The notes below the pieces were generated by a model. The model was not told the origin of the DNA, did not search any database, and saw only the letters and a list, made by a program, of their open reading frames with translations. The position numbers and the translations under genes are program-made. This document shows positions 39,983-48,504 of a stretch of 64,000 bases of DNA, one piece after another. The stretch comes from Palsa-504 sp963744005. GTDB taxonomy: Bacteria > Actinomycetota > Actinomycetes > Streptosporangiales > Streptosporangiaceae. The stretch covers positions 1 to 64,000 of the forward strand of contig CAVURU010000002.1 of NCBI GenBank assembly GCA_963744005.1, read 5' to 3'. Within the stretch, counting starts at the first letter, position 1; each line of letters opens with the position of its first letter.

Positions 39983-40555
39983 TCAGCTCACGCCCGCGGC
40001 AATCACGATGCCCACTGCGACCAGGATAAGCCCGCCGATGATCTCGCCCTGCTCCCCGGCCCGGCGGCCGATGCGGCGGCCGAGTTCCAGGCCCAGCAGC
40101 GACAGGCCGGCGCTGACGGAGCCGATCACTATCGCGGCCTCAATGACGCTTATGCGGTAGGTGCCGAGCGCAAATCCGACCGCGAGGTTGTCGATGCTCA
40201 GCGCCAGCGCCGTGGCGATCAGCCGACCGGTCGGCAGCTGTGCGACACGGCCGTCGTCGGCCCCGTCATCGGCTCCGTCTTCGGTTGGGGCCCGGCTTCG
40301 CGCGGCCTGCCCGAGGGCGTAGAGCCCGGTGGCGATCAGCAGGCCGGCTCCGATCCAGTGAGCGGCCTGCCCCAGGGGGCCAGCCAGGCGACGGCCGAGG
40401 AGCAGGCCGATGAGCGGCATGGCCGTCTCGAACAGCCCGAACGTCAGGCCGACCCTGAGCCGCGTCCGCGCATCGATCCCCGCGACCCCGATGCCGATCG
40501 AGGCAGCGAGATTCGACAGGCCCAGGGACACGGCCACCAGGAGCAGGGCCACCAT
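39983..40555 (-). CDS. MntP-like manganese/divalent-cation exporter
   Basis: A 190-residue membrane protein with six helices in two repeats, as in MntP/DUF204. VSLGLSNLAASIGIGVAGID opens repeat one and LALSIDNLAVGFALGTYRI repeat two; the conserved acidic residue of the second (SIDN) is present, while in the first it is Asn (LSNL). A charged loop (EDGADDGADDG) separates the halves. It likely exports Mn2+, though the change in repeat one makes activity uncertain. Confidence 0.8.
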   Translation of the reverse strand: MVALLLVAVSLGLSNLAASIGIGVAGIDARTRLRVGLTFGLFETAMPLIGLLLGRRLAGPLGQAAHWIGAGLLIATGLYALGQAARSRAPTEDGADDGADDGRVAQLPTGRLIATALALSIDNLAVGFALGTYRISVIEAAIVIGSVSAGLSLLGLELGRRIGRRAGEQGEIIGGLILVAVGIVIAAGVS

Positions 40556-40627
40556 GCGGTCACGGTACCGCCGGCCCGCCGGTCAGTTGATTGACATCGC
40601 AGATGGCCCAGGCCAACCTCTGTTCGC

Positions 40628-41164
40628 ATGGTGCCCAGCGAGTACGACGCCTACCTGGCCACGACGGCCACCGCCGCGGCGGCCCTCATCGGATTGTTGT
40701 TCGTGGCCGTCTCGGTCCGGGACGAGACGATCTTCGGGCCGAACGCCATGCCGGGCGGGGAAGCCCTGGCCATCACCGCTTTCGCTGGCCTGGTGAACTC
40801 GTTCGTGGTGTCGATGTTCGGCCTGATTCCCAAGATCAACATCGGCGAGCCCGCCGCCATCATGGCCGTGATCAGCATCACCTCGATCATCAGGCTCCAG
40901 CGCCGGCTGCACACATCCCGGAACCTAGCGGTACAGAGCATCACGCTGGCCGCCTACGTGTCTCAGCTGGGCTTCGGCGTGCTGTTCCTGGTCAAGCCGC
41001 ATGACAGCGATCAGCTCATCAACTTGTGCATCATCATCCTGATCACGCTGATCGTGTCGCTTCAGCGCGCGTGGTCGCTGCTGCGGGGAAAGCACCTGGC
41101 CAGCGCGGGCATCCCCGGGGCCGGGCGCTCCGATCCGTCGCCCGGACCGGAACCGGGGCGGTAG
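40628..41164 (+). CDS. Membrane protein of unknown function
   Basis: A 178-residue protein with about five hydrophobic helices (roughly 12-30, 46-67, 75-90, 103-125, 129-150) and a Gly/Pro-rich tail. It opens EYDAYLATTATAAAALIGLLFVAVSVRDETIFG, a pattern I have seen in actinobacterial hypothetical membrane proteins, but I cannot name the family. It is isolated: divergent from the MntP-like gene and 24 bases from the stop of the convergent cyclase gene. Confidence 0.65.
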   Translation: MVPSEYDAYLATTATAAAALIGLLFVAVSVRDETIFGPNAMPGGEALAITAFAGLVNSFVVSMFGLIPKINIGEPAAIMAVISITSIIRLQRRLHTSRNLAVQSITLAAYVSQLGFGVLFLVKPHDSDQLINLCIIILITLIVSLQRAWSLLRGKHLASAGIPGAGRSDPSPGPEPGR

Positions 41165-41188
41165 CGGCGCGCGCCGCAGGCGCCGACG

Positions 41189-42103
41189 TCAGTACAGCAG
41201 CACGGGATTCACGGCCGACCCGGTCGCACCGTGAATCTTGAGCGGCCCGACGGTCAGCAGGCCGGCGTGGGCGCCCGCGGCGGTCAGGGCGCGCGCGGCC
41301 GGGCCGAGATGGCAGTTGTCGATCAGGACGAGCCCGGTCGCCCAGGCCACCATGTGCGCGGGCAGCGGGGAGCAGCCAGGTACATGCGCATCCAGGAAGT
41401 CCCAGCACAGGACGCTGATCTCGTGCTCCGCGAGCCATCGCGCGCCGGAGTGGCCGAGCCCGGCCCGGCCGTCAGGATGCTCGCCGACCGGGCCGTACCG
41501 GCGGCCGCTGGCCTCGAAGGCGTCGCGGCCCATGTAGATCAGCACGGCGTCTCCGGACTGCAGGTCGAGGCCGGCGGACGCCACGGCGGCGTCGAGCTCA
41601 TCGGCTTCGACCGCGGAGTCGGCCCAGGCCCTCCCCCGCAGCGCGGTGATGTCCAGCAGTACGGCGCGGGTGGAGATGCCGGTCGCCGCCCCGATCAGCA
41701 GGTCCGCCGAGTCACCGGCATCCGGCGCGACGCTCGGCTGCCCGCTGTGCCAGCGCCCGTCCAGGCCGACGTGCGTCAGGCCATCCAGATGCGTGTTGAC
41801 CAGGCCGTGGCAGTCGATCTCGATCCGGTCCGAGCCTGTCGCGTGGTCGGCGCCGGCCGCCGCGAAGGTCTCGATGACGAACGCCGGCCGGGTCTCGTCG
41901 GCGCGGACGGCCGGGCCGGCCTGCAGGGGCCGGGACAGCGACAGGCACTGGCCCTGGCGCACCGCCGAGATCCCGCGCAGCCGGGCCTGCGGCGTTATGT
42001 AGCGCAGCGACCCGTCGCAGGCCTGATCGTGAGGCTCGTCGCGGCCGACCTCGGCCAGGTGCTCATCGGCGAGTTGCTGCACCCAGTCAGGGACGGCGTT
42101 CAC
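41189..42103 (-). CDS. Cyclase-family (PF04199-like) metal hydrolase
   Basis: A 304-residue protein of the kynurenine-formamidase/isatin-hydrolase-like cyclase family. The metal site reads IDCHGLVNTHLDGLTHVG in place of the common HxGTHxDxPxH, a form seen in one subgroup. VLLDITALRG, GDAVLIYMG and the C-terminal APAHMV-like CSPLPAHMVAWATGLVLIDN follow. GTG 42103 overlaps the monooxygenase stop (GTGA). Last gene of a four-gene catabolic operon; likely hydrolyses an ester, amide or lactone made upstream. Confidence 0.82.
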   Translation of the reverse strand: MNAVPDWVQQLADEHLAEVGRDEPHDQACDGSLRYITPQARLRGISAVRQGQCLSLSRPLQAGPAVRADETRPAFVIETFAAAGADHATGSDRIEIDCHGLVNTHLDGLTHVGLDGRWHSGQPSVAPDAGDSADLLIGAATGISTRAVLLDITALRGRAWADSAVEADELDAAVASAGLDLQSGDAVLIYMGRDAFEASGRRYGPVGEHPDGRAGLGHSGARWLAEHEISVLCWDFLDAHVPGCSPLPAHMVAWATGLVLIDNCHLGPAARALTAAGAHAGLLTVGPLKIHGATGSAVNPVLLY

Positions 42104-43902
42104 GGGTGCGCCCCGGTCGGGGTGGCGTCGTCGACGAGGCCGACCTGGCGTGCCTTGATCTGGATGGCGAGGACCTTCGACATCAGCCGGCACTGGACGA
42201 AGCTCCCGCCCATGATCCACAGGCCAGGCTGGCCCAGCGGACCGTACAGGCCGCGGACCTCGCCGTCGTCTCGCAGGCCCCAGACGGGACCGACCGCCTC
42301 GGCGACGCGGTCGCCGAGCAGGCTCCGCACCGTGTCCTGCATGTTGCGGAAGCCCAGGGCCAGCACGATGGTGTCGACCTCGGTCAGCTCCGAGCCGTCG
42401 GTGAAGAGCACGGTCCGCCCGCGCAGGCCGGCCACCTCGGCGCCGTTCTTGATCTTGATCGTGCCGTCCACGATCAGGTCGGACGCGCCGACGTTGATGT
42501 AGTAGCCGCCGCCCAGCCGGTAGTACTTCATCAGGAAGCCCGTGCCGTCGCCGCCGTAGTCGGTCTTGAAGCCGGCCGCGTGCAGCCCGGACAGCAGCTC
42601 GGCGTCCAGCTCGGCCATCCGCCTGCTCATGTGCCGCTGCAGCTCGCCGCTGAGCGGGATCGGCGTCGAGGCGGCCATCAGGTCCGCGTCCGCCAGCGGC
42701 GGGCCGTCCTCGGTGAACAGGGCGTAGGCCAGCGAGTTGGTCGTCTCGACGTTCATGACGCACGTCGAGGACCGCTGCAGCATGGTGACGTCGGCGCCGT
42801 GGACGGCGTAGTCCTGGGCGATGTCGTGGCCGCTGCTGCCGGTGCCGATGACCAGCGTCCGCCGCCCGGCCGCGTCCGGATCGGACCGGTACTCCTGGGA
42901 GGTGATGATCTCGCCCCGGAAGTCCTCGGCGCCGGGCAGCGGGATGCGCCGTGCCTCGCCGAAGACGCCGATGGCCAGGACCAGGTGCCGCGGGCGGACC
43001 GTGCGCTCCGCGCCGTCGGCGCGGCGCAGGGTCACGGTCCAGCGCCGCTCAGCCTCCGAATACGCGGCATGTTCCAGGGACGTCCCGGTCCACACGTTGA
43101 GGTCCAGGATCGAGGCGTACGACTCGAACCAGTCCGCGATCTTGTCTTTTGAGCAGTAGGCGGGCCAGGTGGGCGGGAACTCCAGGTAGGGCATCTGGTT
43201 GGCCCATACCTCGTTGTGCAGGTTGAGAGACCGGTACCGCATCCGCCAGTTGTCGCCGACTCTCTGGTTCTTTTCCACGACCAGGGTGTCGAGGCCGAGC
43301 GCCTGGAGCCGGGCCGCGACCGAGAGACCCGAGTGGCCCGCGCCGAGGACGACGACCTCCGGATCGCGATCGCCGAACTCGACTTGGATGTCACGCCGCT
43401 CTCGCCAGGTCAGGGCGGCCCGGTGCAGCTCGCCGACCGGGCGGTTGGGCCCGACAAGCTCCGGATGCCCCTTGAGCTCATCGGGGGTCGTGAGCAGCGT
43501 CCAGGTCCGCCACTCGCCGTCCGGCCCGGAGATGAGCTTCAGGTAGCCGCGCCCGCGGACCGAGGCGGTATCAAAGGTGATCAGGGCCTCGAGCGAGCGT
43601 CGCCACGGCAGGGGCCGTTCCACGACCTGAGCCGTCTTGCCCTCCTCGAGGCAGAACTCGTGCACCTTCTCCTGCCCGGCCGCGGCGAGCAGGGCCGCGG
43701 CGATGTCGCCGGCCCCGTGTACGGTCCGGACGTCCCAGGTACAGGCGGCGAAGTCCCGCCAGTAGCTGTCGTCCGCGAACAGGGCCGTCAGGGCGGCCGG
43801 GCGGCGCGACTCCAGCGCCTGGTTAAAGGCCTCGATCCAGCGTTCGAGGACCGGGCGTGCGGCGGCACTGTCACCGGCCGGGATCGCTGCGCTCGCGGTC
43901 AT
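42100..43902 (-). CDS. Flavin monooxygenase (FMO/Baeyer-Villiger-like) with N-terminal NTF2-like domain
   Basis: A 600-residue NAD(P)H/FAD oxygenase. An NTF2/SnoaL-like domain (about 17-140) precedes the FAD loop VVVLGAGHSGLSVAARL (187-192 GAGHSG) and the NADPH loop LVIGTGSSGHDIAQDYA (about 352-359). The FMO fingerprint FxGxxxHS is FRGEIITS (328-335) here, with Thr for His. ATG 43902 has GGAAGGAG upstream. The operon (EthD-like, SDR, monooxygenase, cyclase) suggests stepwise oxidation of an alcohol to a ketone, then an ester or lactone, then hydrolysis. Confidence 0.87.
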   Translation of the reverse strand: MTASAAIPAGDSAAARPVLERWIEAFNQALESRRPAALTALFADDSYWRDFAACTWDVRTVHGAGDIAAALLAAAGQEKVHEFCLEEGKTAQVVERPLPWRRSLEALITFDTASVRGRGYLKLISGPDGEWRTWTLLTTPDELKGHPELVGPNRPVGELHRAALTWRERRDIQVEFGDRDPEVVVLGAGHSGLSVAARLQALGLDTLVVEKNQRVGDNWRMRYRSLNLHNEVWANQMPYLEFPPTWPAYCSKDKIADWFESYASILDLNVWTGTSLEHAAYSEAERRWTVTLRRADGAERTVRPRHLVLAIGVFGEARRIPLPGAEDFRGEIITSQEYRSDPDAAGRRTLVIGTGSSGHDIAQDYAVHGADVTMLQRSSTCVMNVETTNSLAYALFTEDGPPLADADLMAASTPIPLSGELQRHMSRRMAELDAELLSGLHAAGFKTDYGGDGTGFLMKYYRLGGGYYINVGASDLIVDGTIKIKNGAEVAGLRGRTVLFTDGSELTEVDTIVLALGFRNMQDTVRSLLGDRVAEAVGPVWGLRDDGEVRGLYGPLGQPGLWIMGGSFVQCRLMSKVLAIQIKARQVGLVDDATPTGAHP

Positions 43903-43946
43903 GAGGCCGCTCCTTCCGGGTAGCCGCAAAGGCTGACAGGTATCAC

Positions 43947-44717
43947 CTAGTACGTGGCACGGCCGCCGCTGATGTCGTAGACGGCGCCGGTCGAGAAGCT
44001 CAGCCGGGGCGAGGACAGGAACAGGACCAGGTCGGCCACCTCAGACGGCTGGCCGAGGCGGCCCATCGGAATACGCGCCACCAGGGACTCGCGACGGGCC
44101 TGGTCGAATCTCGCGGTCAGCGGCGTCTCGATCATGGCCGGTGTCACCACGTTGATCAGGACACCGGTGGTGGCCAGCTCTTTCCCGGCAGATTTGGTCA
44201 TCCCGATGATGCCGGCCTTGGCCGCCGAATAAGCGCCGCTGAGCGGGTTTCCTTCTTTTCCAGCCATGCTCGACATATTGACGATGCGCCCGTAGCCCCG
44301 CTCTTTCATGCGCGGGACGACAGCCCGCAGCAGATTTCGCTGTCCCTTGATGTGGACAGCGAAGATCGCGTCCCATTTATCGTCCGGGATATCCCAGAGC
44401 GGGGACGGCTCCTGGGCCACGCCGGCGTTGTTGACCAGGATGTCGATGCGGCCGAACCGGGCCTCGATCTCGCCGACCACGCGCTCCACCAGCGGGCTGT
44501 CGGTCACGTCGGCGAGGTAGGTGAACAGCCGGTCCCGAGCCGCCGCGGGCACCTGCGCCTGGTAGCTGTGCAGGGCGTCCTGGGCTGAGTCCAGGCAGGC
44601 CACGACCGCGCCCTGGGCGAGCAGCCCATCGCAGACAGCGGCGCCGATCCCCTGTGCGCCGCCGGTGACGATGGCGATGTGGCCCGTGATCCCGAGGAAG
44701 GACGGGTCGTCAGTCAA
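43947..44717 (-). CDS. SDR-family alcohol/3-oxoacyl dehydrogenase
   Basis: A 256-residue classical SDR: IVTGGAQGIGAAVCDGL, ILVNNAGVAQEP, and catalytic Ser-Tyr-Lys in IVNMSSMAGKEGNPLSGAYSAAKAGIIGMTKSAGKELA; C-terminal GAVYDISGGRATY. Unlike the SDR at 2752, its active site is complete. It precedes the monooxygenase by 45 bases and probably oxidises a secondary alcohol to the ketone substrate for that enzyme. Confidence 0.9.
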   Translation of the reverse strand: MTDDPSFLGITGHIAIVTGGAQGIGAAVCDGLLAQGAVVACLDSAQDALHSYQAQVPAAARDRLFTYLADVTDSPLVERVVGEIEARFGRIDILVNNAGVAQEPSPLWDIPDDKWDAIFAVHIKGQRNLLRAVVPRMKERGYGRIVNMSSMAGKEGNPLSGAYSAAKAGIIGMTKSAGKELATTGVLINVVTPAMIETPLTARFDQARRESLVARIPMGRLGQPSEVADLVLFLSSPRLSFSTGAVYDISGGRATY

Positions 44718-44738
44718 GGCGGCTAGCCCGGATGGCGG

Positions 44739-45101
44739 TCACGGCTCGCCGTGTTTCTCGTCGTCCAGCGGGACGTAGACGACCCGCACGGGGGCCCGGT
44801 CGTCCTGGCCCAGGGCCGGGCTCATGGTGAGGGTCTTCTCGCGGGCGACGCGGAGGTTCTCGAGGACCTCGGCGATTCGCTCCGGCGTCTCTCCGGCGAT
44901 CTCGTAGACGGCGAGGTACGGCGGCCATGGCCAGGCCGTGCTGGACGGATGAGGCTCCAGGCGATACCGGCGGGCCGAGCGGAATCCTTCGACCTGCTCA
45001 AGCAGCTCGGGGATGTGCGTCTCGTCGTACCAGCTGTTGTACTCGGCCTCATCGGCGTCGGTATTCGGCTGAGTGAAAACCAGGAACAACGCGTCGGTCA
45101 T
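44739..45101 (-). CDS. EthD-like dimeric alpha/beta-barrel protein
   Basis: A 120-residue protein with the EthD/DUF4286-like signature EAEYNSWYDETHIPELLEQVEGFRSARRYRL and a second half YLAVYEIAGETPERIAEVLENL. Proteins of this fold are often accessory or isomerase-like partners in degradation operons. First gene of the catabolic operon, 21 bases before the SDR. GAGGAA lies before its ATG. Confidence 0.82.
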   Translation of the reverse strand: MTDALFLVFTQPNTDADEAEYNSWYDETHIPELLEQVEGFRSARRYRLEPHPSSTAWPWPPYLAVYEIAGETPERIAEVLENLRVAREKTLTMSPALGQDDRAPVRVVYVPLDDEKHGEP

Positions 45102-45205
45102 CGCTTCGTTCCTCCTTAGCGACAGCCAGGACTCTAAGCCATGGCTTTTTGACCCTACAGGCGAGTGGCGGAGCCACGGAAGGCCTGCGGCGCGGGCCCT
45201 CGTTT

Positions 45206-45324
45206 GGCCTGCCCCGGCTGGGGCAGCAGGCCGTGGTGACGGCGACGGGTTCTCAGCCAGGAACCACGCCAGCTATCCGGCTCGCGGGCTAGCTACTATT
45301 TTGGATTAACGTGCGCTAAGCACG
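45206..45324. other. Inverted repeats in the leader of the PP2C-phytochrome locus
   Basis: The 243-base spacer before the phosphatase gene has no gene. It holds CTGCCCC-GGCT-GGGGCAG (45209-45226, perfect 7-base stem) and CGTGC-GCTAA-GCACG (45310-45324) just before the ribosome-binding site. A GCGGGCTAGCT string at about 45285 also occurs at about 27468 upstream of sigma factor no. 2. I could not assign a promoter with confidence. Confidence 0.35.
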
Positions 45325-45344
45325 CCGGTAACGGAGAGGTGCAG

Positions 45345-48086
45345 GTGGCCAACGCTCTAGCGCAATCCGACCCGGCAGCCGACTTGGGGCTTCCCACCGC
45401 AGCGCAATCGCTGCGGGACCGCGTCGAGACCATGAGCAGGGCCTGCCAGGCGGCGCGGAGTATTGACGAACTGGCCGCCCGTGCCATCGCAGAAGCAAAA
45501 TCGGCCACCGGTGCGGCCCGGGGCGTGCTGTTCACGGCCGAAGGCGATTATCTCGCGCTGGCCGCCAGCGCCGGGTACAGCGGCAGCGACCTCCAGCCCT
45601 GGCTCCGATTCGCCGCTGATGACAGCACCCCCGCCGGGCGCGCCGCGCGAGAGCGACGGCCGGTGTGGGCCGGCGAGGGGGCCGCGCTGGTCGCCGTGCC
45701 GGTAATGGCCGGAGCGTCCGTGCTGGCCGTGCTGGGCATCTCGTTCGATCAGGCCCGAGAGCTGAGCCCGGTAGAGCAGCTGCTCCTGCTGGCGCTGGCC
45801 GAGCAGACCGCGGTCGCGCTCGACCGCCTGCACCCGGCGGCCGGCACCGGGCCCAGCGGTGACGGCCAGGCCCCCGCCGAGGACGCGACGCGGCGAGACA
45901 CGGCGCGATCGCTGCGCGGCCTGCTCGCCGGGTCCAGCGCCCACCTCAACCGCATGACGGCCATGGCGTGCGAGCTGTGCCAGGCGCCCGCCGCCTACCT
46001 GACGGTGATCGACACCGCGCCGGTGGTGGTGAGCCACGAGGGTCTCCCCCTGCCCAGCGAGCTGCCTGTCTTCACCGAGGACGCAGTGGCGGCGGTCGCG
46101 ATGAAGGCGAATGGGCCGCTCGTCGTGACGGACGCGAGAGCGGATGACCGGGTCAACGACCTGCCCATGGTCCGGGCCGGAGTGGTGGGCGCCTACCTGG
46201 GCGTACCGCTCGCGGTCGACGGTTCCCTGGTCGGGGTGCTCGGCGCCTACGATCAGCGCAGCCGGGAGTGGACGGCCGAAGCCGTGGAGGCGCTCGTCCT
46301 GCTGAGCGAGGCGGTCAGCGCCCATCTGCAAGCACGGATGCTCGCCGCGCGCGACGCCCGCATGACGCGGTCCCGCGAACGGCAGCTGAGGCTGCTCGAT
46401 CAGCTCGGATCCGCAGACGGGCCGCATGAGGTGTCGAAGGTCCTGGTCAGCACCATCATGGAGGACCCTGAGGTCGTGGCGACGGCGCTGACGTGGTCGG
46501 ATGAAGAGAGCGCGCTGCGGATGGTGGAGGCCCGCGCCGCCGATCCGGGTGACCGGGCCGCTCTCGCGGCCTTGGCCGCAGCCCAGATCCCGGCGGGCAC
46601 CCCGGATCTGCACCTGGTGGAGTTGCTCGACCTGGTCCGGATGTCGTCGGCGGACACCGCGCACGTGGTCGGGCTGGGCGCCCAGAGCGCGGTGCGGCTC
46701 CAGCTGCGCTGGCCGTCGGCCGCCGCCGTGCTGCTGGTCCTGCCCGCCATCGGGGCAGACGCGACCGGCCTGCTGAGCAGCCTCGAGATGATGGCCCCGG
46801 TGGCGACCATGGCCCTGGACCGGGCGACCAGCCAGGAACGTCACCGGCTGGCGGCGGCCCGCGCGGCGTTCCTGATGGCGGCGTCCGAGCAGATGGAGGG
46901 GTCATCCCTCGACCTGGACGAGACCCTCCAGCGGCTGGCCCGGATCATCGTCCCGGCGCTGGCCGACGGCTGCCTGATTCACCTGGCCGGCTCCGGGAGC
47001 CTGCGGCTGGCCGCGGCCAGCCACATCAGCGCCCAGGTCGAACGGCGGATGCAGGCCGAGCTTCCGGGCAATCGTGAGCTGGCCAGCCTGCTGAGCGCGG
47101 CCGCCTACGGGCGCCCGGCGGCTGGGGCGGCGCCTTCCTGGCTGGCCGCTCCTAGCCGCCTGCGGGTCATCCCGCTGCGAGCCCGGGACCGCGTGATCGG
47201 CTCCATCTCGCTCGTCGACTCCGGGTCTGGCGGTCTGCGCCGGCTGGCCGATCCCCCGGTCCTGGAGGCGCTGGCCGCCCACGCGGCGATCACGATCGAC
47301 AACGCGCTGTTCTACGCGAAGCGTTCGGCCGATGTGGCGGCGCTGCAGCGCGGGCTGCTCCCGGCCTCCCTGCCGGCTGTGCCCGTTTTCGACCTGGCCG
47401 CCTACTACGCGCCCGGCGACCGCAGCCTGGAGGTGGGCGGAGACTTCTACGACGCCGTCTCCCTGGCGGAGGACCACGTGGCGCTGGTCATCGGCGACGT
47501 GTGCGGCAGCGGCGCGGATGCGGCCAGCCTGACCGGCCCGGCCCGGGCCGTGCTGCGGACGGTGCTGGAAGACGGTGCGTCCCCGGCCCAGGCACTGGCC
47601 CGGCTGAACCACGCGATGTTCGACTTCAATGACGACGTCAAGTTCTGCACGGCCGCGGTGATCGACATCCGCGGCGCGGGCCGCGATGAATTCCAGCTGC
47701 GGGTCGCCTCGGGCGGCCACCCGCTCCCGCTGCTGCGCCGGAACGGCCAGGTGGAAGAGATCGGCGAGGCCGGGCCTTTCCTCGGGGTGCTGGACAGCGT
47801 GACCATCCCCGAGCGCACGCTGGGGGTGCGGGCCGATGACGTCATCCTGATGTACACCGACGGGGTGATCGAGGCACGCCACGATAACGAGATGTTCGAG
47901 GTCGAGCGGCTCATCACCACCGTGGGCGCGGCCGACCTGGCCGCGGAGCCCATCCTGGCCGCGATCGCCCGGGCGGTAGCGGAGTTCCGCAACCGGGGCA
48001 ACGACGACATCGCGATGCTGGCGCTGCGGGTCAAGCGAGAGACGGTTACCCTGGATGTGTTGGAGGTGACACTTTCCGGTGAATAA
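45345..48086 (+). CDS. Multi-GAF SpoIIE/PP2C serine phosphatase
   Basis: A 913-residue sensor phosphatase. Several GAF-like domains precede the catalytic part: about 40-165 (SATGAARGVLFTAEGDYLALAAS), 190-335 (VRAGVVGAYLGVPLAVDGSLVGVLGAYD), a weaker one 345-490, and one at 505-655. The PP2C domain (about 690-905) has VGGDFYDAV, VIGDVCGSGADAAS, ASGGHPLPLL, LMYTDGVIEAR and NDDIAMLAL. GTG 45345 is spaced properly from GGAG. It overlaps the response regulator by 8 bases. Expected substrates are phosphorylated STAS antagonists; the linked phytochrome suggests light input. Confidence 0.9.
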   Translation: MANALAQSDPAADLGLPTAAQSLRDRVETMSRACQAARSIDELAARAIAEAKSATGAARGVLFTAEGDYLALAASAGYSGSDLQPWLRFAADDSTPAGRAARERRPVWAGEGAALVAVPVMAGASVLAVLGISFDQARELSPVEQLLLLALAEQTAVALDRLHPAAGTGPSGDGQAPAEDATRRDTARSLRGLLAGSSAHLNRMTAMACELCQAPAAYLTVIDTAPVVVSHEGLPLPSELPVFTEDAVAAVAMKANGPLVVTDARADDRVNDLPMVRAGVVGAYLGVPLAVDGSLVGVLGAYDQRSREWTAEAVEALVLLSEAVSAHLQARMLAARDARMTRSRERQLRLLDQLGSADGPHEVSKVLVSTIMEDPEVVATALTWSDEESALRMVEARAADPGDRAALAALAAAQIPAGTPDLHLVELLDLVRMSSADTAHVVGLGAQSAVRLQLRWPSAAAVLLVLPAIGADATGLLSSLEMMAPVATMALDRATSQERHRLAAARAAFLMAASEQMEGSSLDLDETLQRLARIIVPALADGCLIHLAGSGSLRLAAASHISAQVERRMQAELPGNRELASLLSAAAYGRPAAGAAPSWLAAPSRLRVIPLRARDRVIGSISLVDSGSGGLRRLADPPVLEALAAHAAITIDNALFYAKRSADVAALQRGLLPASLPAVPVFDLAAYYAPGDRSLEVGGDFYDAVSLAEDHVALVIGDVCGSGADAASLTGPARAVLRTVLEDGASPAQALARLNHAMFDFNDDVKFCTAAVIDIRGAGRDEFQLRVASGGHPLPLLRRNGQVEEIGEAGPFLGVLDSVTIPERTLGVRADDVILMYTDGVIEARHDNEMFEVERLITTVGAADLAAEPILAAIARAVAEFRNRGNDDIAMLALRVKRETVTLDVLEVTLSGE

Positions 48087-48504
48087 CTCCGTGCTGATCG
48101 TCGAGGACTCCGACGAGGACATGGAGGCGATCAAGCGCGCCCTGTCCCGGTCGTTCCCGGAGATCACCGTGCACCGGCTGCCCGACGGGGATGGCGCTAT
48201 CGCCTGGCTGACGCACGCCGCATCGGACCTCCCCTCGCTCGTGCTGCTCGACCTGAACCTGCTGACCGGCGACGGCCGCGAGGTGCTGGCCGCGATCCGC
48301 GAGCAGCCGGCGCTGCAGGAACTGCCCGTCGTGGTGCTGACCAGTTCCACGAACCCGCGCGACGTGAATGAGTGCTACTCGGCCGGCGCCAGCAGCTACC
48401 TGTTCAAGTCGGTGGACTTTTCCCTGCTGCAGACCACGCTGACCGCGGGCCTGGAGTACTGGCTCAACGCACCGCCGCAGGCGGCGGAGTTCGTCACAGC
48501 GTGA
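48079..48504 (+). CDS. Single-domain response regulator (Rcp1-like)
   Basis: A 141-residue receiver with no output domain. Acidic pocket VEDSDEDMEAI, phospho-acceptor Asp58 in LVLLDLNLLTGDGREVLAAI, Thr/Ser in VVVLTSSTNPRDVNECYSAGASSYLFKSVDF with Lys. The xPRDVxxxYxxGAxxY form is typical of phytochrome-associated Rcp1-type regulators. GTG 48079 overlaps the phosphatase stop, and its 3' end overlaps the bacteriophytochrome 3' end by 11 bases. It could pass phosphate from the phytochrome kinase or act as a phosphate sink. Confidence 0.92.
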   Translation: MNNSVLIVEDSDEDMEAIKRALSRSFPEITVHRLPDGDGAIAWLTHAASDLPSLVLLDLNLLTGDGREVLAAIREQPALQELPVVVLTSSTNPRDVNECYSAGASSYLFKSVDFSLLQTTLTAGLEYWLNAPPQAAEFVTA

